64,000 nucleotides of DNA, from contig OY997650.1 in assembly GCA_963921795.1 (NCBI GenBank), forward strand, positions 18,752,862 to 18,816,861, given 5' to 3'. The notes under the pieces are model-generated. The model saw only the letters and a program-made list of their open reading frames with translations. It was not told the origin of the DNA and searched no databases. Source of the DNA: Nannobrachium achirus (Eukaryota; Chordata; Actinopteri; Myctophiformes; Myctophidae). This document shows, in pieces, positions 24,322-37,876 of this stretch; position 1 is the stretch's first letter, and each line of letters opens with the position of its first letter. A program made the translations under genes and the position numbers.

Positions 24322-24704
24322 ATCTAAAGAGACAACGCAATGGAATAAGTAATGGACGCATGGGGAGATCATGTGACAGTCACCAGATGACGGACGCGCA
24401 CATGTGTAACTGTGAAAATAAGACAAAGGGTTGGGGTGAGTTCATCCATCAAGTCCAAACGGGGACCTCGTTTTCACACTTTGAGGGTCTTGATGATTTA
24501 ATGACACTTTTAAGAGATTGTGTGTAAGGAAGTAGGCGTGAGCTGCTGATGAAATAGAGCGGTTGAATGTATGGCTGCTAAAAGCTGAGAAAAACACTTG
24601 GCAAGGAACCTGTGACAGCTCTGACAAGAGTGTTAGATGAAAGCTCTTTGTGCGGAATGTCACAGTTGATTTGCATGTCAGAAACTATTTGTATATGTGC
24701 CGTC

Positions 24705-24707
<3 letters not shown>

Positions 24708-24751
<44 letters not shown>
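24708..24751. repeat. (GT)n microsatellite
   Basis: About 22 GT units. A poly-C run follows at 24931-24946. Confidence 0.97.
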
Positions 24752-24753
<2 letters not shown>

Positions 24754-25096
24754 GTTCTAGGGGAGGATCTGTGGTCTTTATGCGTGTGCATGCGTGTGTA
24801 CATGCGTGTGCACACGAGGTGGGAATGGGTGGGTGCTAACTCTACACACGTGAGCTCAGCTGACCCAGTTCAGACACTCCATGCACTCACTCCCAGTGTG
24901 TGGCACTGCAGAAAGAGCCTGTTTGTTTAGGACCCCCCCCCCCCCCCTCCCCCTTTCCAGCATTCACCCCTCCAAAACAACGCAGCGGTTCCCTGTGCAT
25001 ACCATTCCGACTGGATTAATGAGTATTTAGGAGAGGATTGCGAAAATTAAGTGTCACCCTCACCCCACCACATACCCACACACAACACACTTTCAA

Positions 25097-25363
25097 CCAA
25101 CTCCTCCCTAAACAAACTGAGGAAAACAAGTTCAATCTAAAGATCCCTGCCAATCTTCCTGTCTGAAACAAGACTGAGGGACCCCACCAGTTCTCAAGTC
25201 TGATCACACAACGCATATCCACAGCCTCAACAAACGTTCACCCAACTCCTCCCTAAACAAACTGAGGAAAACAGGTTGTGTCTAAAGATCCCTCACCATC
25301 TCCCTGTCTGAACCAAGTTAGAGGGACCCCCACCAATTCTCAAGTCTGGTCACACAACGCTGC
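25097..25363. repeat. tandem duplication with 145-bp period
   Basis: CCAACTCCTCCCTAAACAAA occurs at 25097 and 25242. The following 110 bp run in parallel (GAGGAAAACA, CTAAAGATCCCT, CTCAAGTCTG.TCACACAACGC) with roughly one difference per ten bases, so the duplication is older than the one at 20056. Confidence 0.88.
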
Positions 25364-25763
25364 AAAAAAAGAAAACAAGCCCAAACATAGAAGAACTCGT
25401 AAAACACTCGAGGAGGAACAACTATTCTGGTCACAATGAGAAGTATGCAAGAAATGCCTCCGATGGAAGATTGGTGGGCAGGGCTCATTTGTTTGGGGAA
25501 CATGCATTGCTTTGCCTGCTAGTCCAGTTGGTTACTATGGGAGACCACCTGAAAATGACAAGAAGTAATTTTCTTATGACAAAACGTTATGGGCAAAAAC
25601 CAAGGACTGAATGAAGGCCAGGCCCAAGGTGTGGGGTAAGCCGATTAGCTGACTGACTACTAGCGTGGAGAGCAGGGTGGAACCTGGGCTGTGGAACTTA
25701 AGGCTCAATCTATCCATCGATAAATAAATAAAGGAAATTCCAGTACAAGACTTCCAGCAGCCT

Positions 25764-25939
25764 AAAGTCCTGTCCATACTTTGACCAAAATGTTCGTTGA
25801 GTTGGACTTTCCGACGTGCAAATTTCCGAACTCCCATTCGGTCTAATGCTTTTCAGAAGTCGCGAGTGACGTCATTTTGTAGTCGAACCGGACCTTTTGA
25901 CCAAAAAGGGCGGTTTCGGTCAAAGTAGGACAGGCCTTT
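25764..25939. mobile_element. short MITE, 176 bp
   Basis: The ends AAAGTCCTGTCCATACTTTG and CAAAGTAGGACAGGCCTTT are inverts with one gap. Flanking TA on each side would fit a 2-bp target, but this is weak. Confidence 0.65.
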
Positions 25940-26870
25940 ATGCTGTTTACATGATGAGGCAGGAATTAAGACCCAAGCCAGCCCCGTCCCCACCCATACC
26001 TTTCACCATCCCTCTTTTATTATCTATACTTTTTCTTCCTCTATCCACCACTCTACAACCGAATGGCAAAGGTTTCACAGGAGACTCAGGCCCCTCTCCG
26101 GGACTGACCAGAATGACATTTTTTTTTCCTGTTTAAAACAATGCTCTCTGTACACACGACTGGAACAACAGACCCTACGCATGAGAAAGCAGCAGGGCTC
26201 TGTTCATTCTATACCCCCTCCACTGCTTCTCCCTAACCCAGTCTTTCCATTGTTGAGCGACTGTAAAAACAACACACCGACCTGACAGGGGTGCGTTTAG
26301 CCAATTGGATCCAACGTTTTTACAACAGGCACGTGACCTATACGGGCAAAATATTAGCTTAAGGGGTCCGACATACACTGGATGGATGCCCTCAAAAGTG
26401 GTGTGAAGAAAGATTCCATTACTCATCTTTGCTGAAACCCTCCATTGTCCTTGAGTAGGACTAACAAAAAAAAGTATTCAAAAGGTGCTACAGTTTGCTT
26501 GCCACTGCCTCTGATTAAATGTTTCATGGGCATTAGGATAGAGACATAAGTCAGAAATTTGTTTTCAGCTCACGCACACACAATGATGCTGCTTCTAGCT
26601 TGTACGTGTTAAGACCACTAGTTTAGGGATAAATTGTACCATTAGGGCTTACATCAGTAGGTTTTCATTGTATTAGTTTTAAACCAATATATTGAAATGC
26701 ACTATACCAGACAATCACTCAGCATTCATCGCGTTAATGTTCATAACAACATACTGGTCCAGTTAATATTAAAAAAACAAGTTATAGTCACATCGCTTCA
26801 TTTTAGCAGAAGGAAATTGAGAAATAACAGAGGTAAATACATGCAAGTTGGCAATTAAGATCACACTAGT

Positions 26871-27005
<135 letters not shown>

Positions 27006-27181
27006 GATTTTGCAGGTAAGGCCAATGTTAATTACTGATTTTATGTTGCATAAAATTATGATCCATACTGTATTGGTAGAGGGGGCAAATAGAGCAAAAG
27101 AATAAAAGGTACCAAGAGATGATGCGCCCATAGAAGCCATAACAACCCAAATAAGTGTGGACATATATAAATATTCCTAAC

Positions 27182-27335
27182 CTGCAAAATGATTCCTCCA
27201 TATAATATCAGCGATTGTCATTGGTGGGCCACCAGCAGGGTGTGGTTTACCTTTGTCATGGTCAGTCCTTATCATATCCATTAAGGAATTCTCCAAAGAG
27301 TGCAAGCTAAATGCATCAAAGGGCCGATTCCGGTC
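27182..27335 (-). CDS. cpeb3: CPEB3, second coding exon (residues 283-333)
   Basis: Acceptor TTGCAG precedes GACCGGAATCGG. The exon encodes DRNRPFDAFSLHSLENSLMD, then MIRTDHDKGKPHPAGGPPM and TIADIIWRNHFA, and ends GCAG before GTTAGG. It joins the first coding exon in phase 0 and leaves one base for the next exon, where GGG completes the Gly codon. The block S-L-E-N-S-L-M-D-M-I-R-T-D-H followed by W-R-N-H-F-A-G is strongly conserved in CPEB2/3/4. An internal AAAG|GTAAAC after ...TDHDK looks like an alternative donor, but using it would remove the conserved WRNHFAG block. Confidence 0.95.
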
Positions 27336-28629
27336 CTGCAACACAAGAAGAAAACAGAAAGCAGATTGAGGTTCAGAGTCATTCTGGTGGTTGATGGCGC
27401 AAAACATACCTGAGAGAGTGTGTTCTTTACTGTGATTATGGGTTCTTCGCGGAGTGGGTGGCTTAGATACATAACTGTCACACCCATAATCACAGAACAG
27501 AAGACCCATCTCACATATTATGGCATTTATTTAATGGTCACAAACCACAGTATACCTGGTTTTGCTAAAAAAAAGAAGAGAAAGATAGCTTTGTAGCTCC
27601 CTTGTTGGCAGCTGGCATAGGAGCTAGCTGTATAACAAAATACATTTTCTTTAATGAAGGGCAAACTATGGTATCCCAAGAATCATCCTTGCATTTTTGA
27701 GCTGCTGACTATTGGCAGTTATAGAGCAACGTCAAAGGGTTTGTATTGTCCAACTCGAATATATGCACCGTGAAGATGACTGTGCATTTGCACAAGCATA
27801 TATATTTAATATTAAATTGTTTTTTAATCAAGTAAATCAACTGTTTTTTTTGTGTGTTTTTAATCCCCATTAAAGACTATGTCTAGGCCTATAGTCCCTG
27901 TCCTTGCCAACCCCTACTTATGTGACATCGTCAGCCGCATAATTTCATCCGAGTTTCACCGGGAGGATGAGATGGGTGCAGAGGAACATGTAGTACCTCT
28001 GCTATGTTCGCTCCCTGCTGCTGAACAGTCATCTGACCAATCAGTAGGAGTCGCTAGTGCAGCAACAGAGAACGCCCTCCCCTGCTGCCGCTGCGCGTTT
28101 AATATCGTGTTTGTCAGTGGTATGACCAACAGATGACCTTATACAAACCCCTAGATCTGCATCAATTTCAGCCATGGGAAAAATGCATAATGCACATGCA
28201 TATACCATAAATTTGTCGTTTGAAATTCTGGTTGGTTACCTTGCTCAAGGGCAGATCAGTGTAGCCAGCACACTGCATGTACCAACAGCACCCTGCTAAG
28301 CAGACAGGAACAAACTGCCACTCTAAACTCAACCAATCTAGGCCAATACAAATTAGGAGTTTGAAAGCAGACATTAGTCAAGCTTTGCTAAATTAGATGT
28401 TCAGCCTTGGGGAGGACACTGTAAAAAGATTGTGAGCATCTGGGACATCTCTAGTTTTTTGGACAGAGTGTCACTTGTCATACAATGAACTGGACAGTGG
28501 CCGTCAGCGTCAGTGGCTGGATTTAATCAAAATTGCGGTGGTCAGTGTTATTTGTATGGAACCGCATATCACTTCACAGCCCAAGTAAAAAGTAAAAACT
28601 CAGAGTGTGTGTTGTGTATATATAAATAT

Positions 28630-29024
28630 TAGGGCTGGGATGCGATTAAAAATTAATCTAATCTTTAATCTAATTAATTACAGGCTCTGTGATTAATTAA
28701 TCGCAATTAATCGCACATTGATATTTGATCTGAGAAGCATTTTTTTTCAAGTAAAACACATTTTGTTGTACGAGTGAATCAACCAGTGAGTTTTTTTAAT
28801 CTAAATTTCGCATCCACTGGGCCAAGCAAAGCGCTCTGATCGGCTACTTCTCCCTTTGCGTTTGTTGTCTCTTCTTGTTTGGTGCATCGCTATGATCGGT
28901 ATGCCCGAAACTGAAGGTTCTGTGGTGCAAAAACTAAGTGCGATTAAAATGCGTTAATTTTTTTAATCGCGTTAATTTTCTGTAATTAATTAATCGCAAG
29001 TAATCAGTTAAAGTCCCAGCCTTA
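28630..29024. mobile_element. hAT MITE with perfect 8-bp target duplication
   Basis: Ends TAGGGCTGGGA and TCCCAGCCTTA lie between two copies of ATAAATAT (28622-28629, 29025-29032). The interior is rich in ATTAATTAATCGCAATTAAT repeats close to both ends, the likely transposase-binding region. No coding capacity. Confidence 0.9.
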
Positions 29025-29032
29025 ATAAATAT

Positions 29033-31362
<2,330 letters not shown>

Positions 31363-32359
31363 CTGATATGGTCTGTATAATTCTTAGTGTGGGCTGTGGG
31401 AACATACCGACTAAAACAAATTAACTGAAAATAATATCCTCCTGTGTTGCCCACAACAGAACCCACTGTATAATTTTACACATCCTAAATCCAAGTTGAA
31501 ATATTCTACTTTCAAGGTGTGTTTAATAATAATCTTCCATTATAATAATCAGATGATAACAATGGCAGCATCTACACCACGTTTCATTGATTGCGGGGCA
31601 TGGCAATGTTACATTTTGCTGGTCATTAATCGAAGTATCATGACAGCGAGAAGCACAGCAGCATACTGAAGATCATGTTTAAAAGCCGCCCACTTTTGCT
31701 GAACAAGCCAATCAACGTAGAGCATCGTGTCCTTTAAACCCCCAGAGAGTGAGCTGGCATCAATAAAGAGAACAACATTTAACCGTTTCAAGCAATAATA
31801 ATAAACCGTGCAAAACTGCTGGTATGAACATAAGACGTGGCCAGTGTGTTTTGAATATGCAACTCGTTTTACAATGTAGGCATATATAGCATAATACATT
31901 TTTATAGATGACTTCCTGGTCAATCGATTTTGACTGCAAATCAAATAAGTGTTGACAGCTGTTGGCGTAGAGATTAATCACGTTTGGAAATGTGTATCGC
32001 CCACAAGTCCAGTGAGTCTAATCGACTGAAGATTTATTTTATATAGGTCCATCTTTGCCGTGGTGGTAATCATAATGTTTAAGTATGAAGGAAACATCCA
32101 CCTATTCGAAAATGGCTCTGAAGGTCATGTCCTATGCTACTAAAAACATCGAAAGTTTTGTCTTTTTTTTTAAGAATCTGTACGGTGGATTGCTATGCTA
32201 TATAAATCAACTAAAAGACAACCTCTTTTTAGTGCATTATATCATAGCCCATTTAAAAAAAATAGATCAGCATCAAAACAACAATTTAGCTGTAGGCCTA
32301 CAACATTATGTCGGCATATTATAGCGAGGCCGTAAAGCTTTATATGAGCATAAGGTTAC

Positions 32360-33216
32360 CTGAAAAGGCAGTATATTGTTGCCGTTGTCCGTCCTAAAGC
32401 CGCTGTCCTCCATCCAGGACTTGGGGGTGAGGGGACCAGCTCTCGGGAATTTGGGGGGCGCTATAACGTTGCTAGAATAGGGCTTTTTCATAGGGGAGAT
32501 GGGGTTCAGAGGAGAAGGCACCCCGACGCCGACGGCTCTCCGCGGGTCCCTTCCTGCCTGCAGACCGCTCCAGGGGTTGGAGGCTGTGCTCCACGCGGCG
32601 TTTTGGTGATTATTCCAAGCGGACGACGAGCCAGAGGAAGACGAACCCTTGCCGTTCATGATGGTCTGATAAGCGTTCCTCTGCGGGAAGGGGCCTTGGT
32701 TCGGGCTAACGGGGGATCTCCTCTGCTGGGGCTGCTGGGGCTGCTGCTGCTGCTGGGCTTGCTGCTGCTGTTGATGCTGAGACTGAGCCAAGCCGAGCTG
32801 AGGCGAGAAATTACCTCCGAACACGGGGTTGACGTGGTGGTGGGGGAAGTTCTGGAAAAGCATCGTCCCGTTCACCGACGGTATTCCTTGAAAAAAACTA
32901 TCGTCCACGGCGTTCGTGGTGGTTCCGGTGGACCAAGTGCTTCCGAACGACGGGGAGAGGGTGCCACCGGTCTCCTGCGGCTGATGAAAACTCAAACCCG
33001 GCAGGATCGGTGACTCCATCGGCACTTTCTCCTTGCTGTTCGGCGCTGAAGCTGCTTGGCTGTTGGTCACGCTCGACGGACTCTCCTCCGATGAAGGGGG
33101 TTCCGATGAGGGGGTCGGGGTAGAGGGAGGGTCTACGTTTTTTGGATCTTGCTGATGATGATGAGGCTGGGCTTTGTTTTTGTCCATCAGTAAATCATCC
33201 TGCATGGTTTGCTGAG
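32360..33216 (-). CDS. cpeb3: CPEB3, first coding exon (residues 1-282)
   Basis: Cytoplasmic polyadenylation element-binding protein 3 binds U-rich 3'UTR elements and controls mRNA translation, notably at synapses. The start codon lies at 33205-33203; a splice acceptor (TTTCAG) ends at 33217, so this is an internal exon with a short 5'UTR. The frame opens MQDDLLMDKNK, the known CPEB3 N-terminus. It continues through SFGSTWSTGT (86-95), SFFQGIPSVNGTMLFQNFPHH (103-123), a Gln-rich stretch (143-161), an AGRDPRRAVGVGVPSPLNPISP block (217-238) and NVIAPPKFPRA (246-256), all CPEB3 landmarks. The exon ends LPFQ before a GTAACC donor. The N-terminal half is disordered and prion-like in the family. 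The Gln tract is short and broken by Ala and Pro, and the alanine tracts I recall from the mammalian protein are missing. Recognition is from memory of the human sequence; CPEB2 and CPEB4 have different N-termini. Confidence 0.96.
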
Positions 33217-33844
33217 CTGAAATGGAGAAGGCAGGATAGGTCGAGTTATTATGTGGGATATCGCCGGGTTGGTATAGTTGAACGAAGACAACTTCATGGA
33301 TATATAGCCCAATAATATAGGCTATCCTTCCTATTATAGGGAACCAGGTAATGGCAAGGCAAATGCGTTATATCACCAATTTAACCGGGGAGGGTAAAAT
33401 CAGCCTAATAAAGTGCTTCATAAATGTCCACAAGCTGTTAGCAGGCTATTTAACTCATTCTGCTCTGTGCTACACAGGACGAATGCGGAGCAGCACACGG
33501 TACCGACGATATTCACTAGAATTCGCCACGTCTCGTTTTCCCCTCACACAGCACAGGAACTCGGAACAGCTAGTAGACAGTATGTGAAACCGATTCTGTT
33601 TTGCCCCAAGAAAGATCCTCCCCTCAATCAATTTGCATACGTCAATAAATAGGCAACAGCTGTCCTTCGACAAGGTTAAATGCGTACTGTTCTACCTCCT
33701 TGACCCACCTCGCCAGGCACAAGGTGTCAGATCCGTTTCAACAAACTGACAGCCAGCCACTACGGTGTAATTCGCCTCACTTCTGCCTTCGCTACGACAT
33801 GCAGAAGTAGTAGGCTATGTGACGCACTTGTCGGTGCGCCGGTG

Positions 33845-34166
33845 CAGTGTTGGAAAAAGTACTCACGTTTTTTACTCAAGTAAAAGTATCAATACCATCA
33901 GGTAGAAATACCCTGTTGCAAGTAAAAGTCTGGAATTCAAAATGTACTTGAGTAAAATCAGAAAAGTATTGGTATCAATATGTGAAGTACAAAAAAGCAA
34001 CTAGTAACTAAGGTTTTCAAATAAATGTGGTGGAGTTGAGTAAAAGTACAATATTTGCCTCTGAGATGTAGTGGAGTAGAAGTAAATGTAGGCCTACTGA
34101 AAATTGGAAATACTCCACTAAAGTAAAAAAAATACCTCACAATTGTACTTAAGTAAATGTACTTAG
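33845..34166. mobile_element. fish-type MITE (CAGTGTTGGAAAAAGTACT end)
   Basis: The left end CAGTGTTGGAAAAAGTACT and repeated AAGTAAAAGT/ACTTGAGTAAAA words near both ends are characteristic of a MITE common in teleost genomes. The right end (AAGTAAATGTACTTAGTTGC) is less clear. It lies 640 bp upstream of the CPEB3 start exon. Confidence 0.65.
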
Positions 34167-34439
34167 TTGCTTTGCTTTATTATATTGAGAAGAGCTCTAT
34201 TATTGTAGTGGCTTCTTCATTTGCAAACTAGATAATGTCCACAGTCAGTCCACACCGTCAGAGGTGTTGATCTAATAGAAGCTGCATTTTATAACGGCAG
34301 TGTGAGAAATTCGATATCCAAGACCAGTAGGCTAGGATATAACTGAAAGCTCCACCCTGTATGTCCACCCTGTATGTGTGTGTGTGTGGTCATTTAACCT
34401 ACTTTACATGTTAGACACATTTATATTGGCCTGCCTAAA

Positions 34440-34580
34440 TTGAACGTTTAGCTTGGTAATTCAATGTAATCTCAATGGAAACCAGCTTTAAAGATACAGG
34501 AGACGCTCCAAGCAAAGCTTTGAAAGCTTTAAAGCTGGTTTCCATTGAGATTACATTGAATTACCAAGCTAAACGTTCAA
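34440..34580. repeat. perfect 54-bp-arm inverted repeat
   Basis: 34440-34493 and 34527-34580 are exact reverse complements (TTGAACGTTTAGCTTGGTAA ... CCAGCTTTAAAG), separated by 33 bp. No transposon-like end or target duplication is obvious. Confidence 0.95.
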
Positions 34581-35417
34581 CTATATATCTGTAGTGTGAA
34601 TGAGGCATTAGCCATCTACCATGCAAATATTGCATTTTAAATTTCGTATTGATCTAAATCAATCGATAACATCCGTTTTATGTAATTTCACTGAATGAAT
34701 ATGCAGTAAGGCGATACATCCACCAATTGCAAGTAGTGGATAACCTACATTAAAATGTAATATAGCCTACCACATTATGCCATGTTTGATCATGAGCACA
34801 TGAGGCTACACATGCGTTGTCGTCTAAAGCAGTAATAGCTACACTTCTCACTGCGTAGGCTACAGAGATATAAAAAATATACAATAAGTAAACCTTATAA
34901 TAACAATGATGGCCACCGTCGCATTGAAACAGGCTACGTATAAAGTTAGTTGTTGGCCTATTAACGGAACCTGGGCTGCAGTTAACATGCAGCCTAAACA
35001 TTGTATATGCTACCAACATGCATGCAATAGCATAATATCATTTACAAATATTCCGTATAGGCTAATAAGACTCCCTTTCGTATGGCAAAATGTAGTTCTA
35101 AATGACAGCTAACGGATAGGCTATAATACGAGTGGACTTTAAAGATAACAGCAATTGTTTTCTCTTCGAAGCGCTGCCTTTTTTCCAAGGTCATCAAGAA
35201 GTCTAATAACCCCAGTGGGTTTTTACTCGTCCTATTCCAAAGATATTGCCTCATTCTGACCATCCAGACGCCTGTTCTTCGCGGTGATCAAGAATAATAC
35301 ATTCATAAAGCTGCCTCGTCTTGAAATCCCTTTAATCCATAATGTCCTCCACACACAAACGAGAAAACAGCATGCACACACTCAAAACAGTGTCGCCTTT
35401 TCTGCAATGGACATTAC

Positions 35418-35600
35418 CTTTATCGTTCACCTTTTTGGACTCTGTAAATAAAGCTATTTCTGTTTGCCTCGTCTGGGTTTTTTGAGATATGACAAACTAC
35501 CCTTGTGCCGAGGTAGTCAGCAGTTGCCTCAACAGCTGATTGACTGTGGCGCATGGATGATGCAGTGGAGGCGATAGGGAGTTGTAGTTCAGTTCCTCTG
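35418..35600 (-). other. possible CPEB3 5' noncoding exon
   Basis: The CPEB3 start exon has a splice acceptor just upstream of its ATG, so at least one 5'UTR exon must lie to the right on the minus strand. The best-looking donor is ATAAAG|GTAATG with its exon side at 35418, some 160 bp downstream (in the minus sense) of a ZNF143-like site at 35577-35588. A second possible donor, TTGCG|GTAAGA, lies near 36210. The choice between them cannot be made from sequence alone, and the right-hand boundary given is only a guess. Confidence 0.25.
35577..35588 (-). promoter_or_regulatory. second ZNF143-like core between the two genes
   Basis: On the minus strand the sequence reads ACTACAACTCCC, the core of the same motif class, oriented toward CPEB3. 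Its position between the divergent start codons fits a promoter of CPEB3, but no experimental sign is available. Confidence 0.3.
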
Positions 35601-35850
35601 CGTGCCATAGTCGTCACAGGCTATTCTTGAAAACTGGATATGGATAATGATAATGAGTATAATAGGCCCTAATAACTGTTGTCGACCATACCACCATACT
35701 AATATCATAATATAACATGAAATAGCCTAATATGTCACTGTCAGTCCTGTTAAGGAGTGAGATTTTCTCTTTCATTCTTTTTTGTCTCATTCAATTCTTT
35801 ATCTCAGTCTCTCTCTCCCCCCTCCTCCCACGCGTGCCCACACAGACGCG

Positions 35851-35929
<79 letters not shown>

Positions 35930-35958
35930 ACACTCCAGAATAAAAGCTATTGAGTGAC

Positions 35959-36011
<53 letters not shown>
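35851..36011. repeat. (CA)n plus (AGAC)n microsatellites
   Basis: CA run at 35851-35932 and AGAC tetranucleotide run at 35958-36011, between the two divergent genes. Confidence 0.97.
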
Positions 36012-36367
36012 GGGGCTAATTGACAGTGACACTACGTCTACTAGGCTGTCAATACAATTTAACATCATGTCTATCTTGTTGCATACATTTAACAGAAATT
36101 AAGATGGGTTTACTTTGCAATCATAATAAGAGGGTACAATTTTGCATCCGACCAGAATACCAGGACTGGTAAAAAAGAAAGACAGTGTGTAACATCATTA
36201 AACATCTTACCGCAATAAGAAGTGTTCTGTAGGCTAGCCATATGTGTATCTTCATCATGATGGTTTAAGAAGCCTTTTTAGTACGTCTCGACAGACCCGT
36301 CAGAGCGCTTCGGAACATTAATTTGATATTTTTGGCCACATGAGGTAGGGAAACACAACGCATCGTG

Positions 36368-36392
36368 ACTACATATCCCATGGTGCCATGGG
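36368..36392 (+). promoter_or_regulatory. ZNF143/SBS-like promoter motif upstream of MARCHF5
   Basis: ACTACATATCCCATGGTGCC resembles the ACTACAATTCCCAGAATGC motif bound by ZNF143 (Staf), common at vertebrate and bidirectional promoters. It sits 440 bp before the MARCHF5 ATG in a locally CpG-rich stretch (about 36290-36560). The match is by eye and has several mismatches. Confidence 0.4.
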
Positions 36393-36833
36393 CGAACGCG
36401 TGGTCCTTCGCCCTGTGACGACCGTTCTTGTTGTGATGATGTCAGCACGCAGCCCGCCTCTCGTCTGAGCGTTACGTATCAGTCAATGGAAGAAGTCAAG
36501 CAAGCGGTCAAACCCAAACCGATGCGTTTTGTATTAACGACAGTGTAAATGGACGTAAACGAGGTCCTTGCTTGAAACAATACACAAGTCATCGATAACG
36601 ATAATTGCTCTTTTACGCTATCATGACAGCACAGAGATATTCTTTATAGATGTCGTTACGTGGCTGCTAGCTTGCAGCTGACGCTCCGTGTCAACACTAA
36701 AGGCCTCAGGCTCCCTACTAGCAACACTGCTAGCCGCCGAGTTGAGAGCGATCTCAGCTTCAACTACGGGTATTGTTTTCGAACCTTTAATTCAAACTGC
36801 TCCGTTCAAGTGGTTACTGGGTTCTCTGCGGTT

Positions 36834-36877
36834 ATGGCGGAACAGGATGCAGAGGCAATGCAGCAGAATTTGGACAG
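36834..36877 (+). CDS. marchf5: MARCHF5 exon 1 (residues 1-14 and part of 15)
   Basis: The coding part is MAEQDAEAMQQNLD(R), ending GACAG before a consensus GTGAGT donor. Mammalian MARCHF5 begins MPDQALQQMLDRSCWVCF, so the length and the ...LDR/SCWVCF splice point agree, while the first residues have diverged. The start was chosen because the GCGGTTATGGCGG context and family length fit. The frame stays open upstream but I see no in-frame ATG there. The exon leaves two bases (AG) that are completed by G of exon 2 to give Arg 15. The protein is a multi-pass ubiquitin ligase of the mitochondrial outer membrane acting on fission/fusion and signalling proteins. The N-terminal identity rests on its join to exon 2. 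Confidence 0.85.
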
Positions 36878-36966
36878 GTGAGTTGAATTTGGGAGGCCAA
36901 CTATGTAGCTAACGTTAGCTAGCCGTAGAGCTTGCTACTGTAAGCTAACGTTAGTGTACACATGTG

Positions 36967-37266
36967 TTTGTCAAACTTTGTCATGTCAAGGACCCCCAGT
37001 TTGACATGCATTAGGCGACGGACCCCCACTTGGTATTTCTATCTATGGGACCCCAATTTTTATAGTAAAATCAATCGTACTTTAACTCTTGTTTTCTAAT
37101 GGAACCAATTGGAGGTCCATTGGTTCCATTTGTACACTTGAGTTTCAGACCCTGTCACCCATAAGGGTCCATTTGGTTCCTAACTGTCATTTAGCTGGGG
37201 ACCCCCTGCACGGAACGCCCCCAAGGACCCCCTTGGGGTCCCCGGACCACACTTTGAGAACCAATG
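36967..37266 (-). mobile_element. hAT MITE in MARCHF5 intron 1
   Basis: Reverse-strand copy of the family at 5635-5859. It shares GGGGTCC words, ACCCATAAGGGTCCATTTGG and the end ACTTTGAGAACCAATG. It begins 90 bp after the exon 1 donor. Confidence 0.75.
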
Positions 37267-37876
37267 AATACAGGACGATGTTTGGTATTAGACAAATCAC
37301 CTTATGTTGACAGCTGCAAGGGGGACAATAACATAATAGTGGTGATGTAAACACGTTCTTTAAACTTAAACATGAAAATGTGAATTATATGCTTAAGTCA
37401 GCAAGAGGGACTTGATGCTTGGAATTCTTTGTCAGATGTAATCAAATATGTATCTGAAACAACAGAATGTTGGAAATGTTTATGTAATGTTTATGTAAGG
37501 AACAATAGTATTACTTAATTTGTTTCAACACAGATATTAATTATGCTTGATATTCTTATTCATGTAACTTATGCCCAACTGAGTGTTTTGTCTAAATTGG
37601 CACGTTCATTGTTTATGAATAACTAGTTTATAGAAAGGGTACATTCAGATTCTGTATGGGTGGACTTTGAAGTTTGAACACTTCTTGTATAACGTACAAT
37701 CATAGTGCAGCAGACCCTTTACATTTGGTTGGGTAAACGAACAGCTGAAGTTTGTAGTTGTGTTTCATTTAGGTGTTGCTGTGATTTCACAGCAGACCTT
37801 AAAGCATTCTCAACTTTTTCCACAGCATGTACAACTCCGGTACAGTTTGCTTCATCCAGGCACCCATACACGCCTT

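Noticed and set aside
34440-34580. microRNA precursor
   Set aside because: Arms are perfectly complementary over 54 bp without the mismatches and bulges of typical precursors, and no known seed was recognised.
36660-36833. N-terminally extended MARCHF5 from the open frame upstream of the ATG
   Set aside because: The frame is open but has no ATG, starting only at a GTG; family proteins begin near the chosen start.
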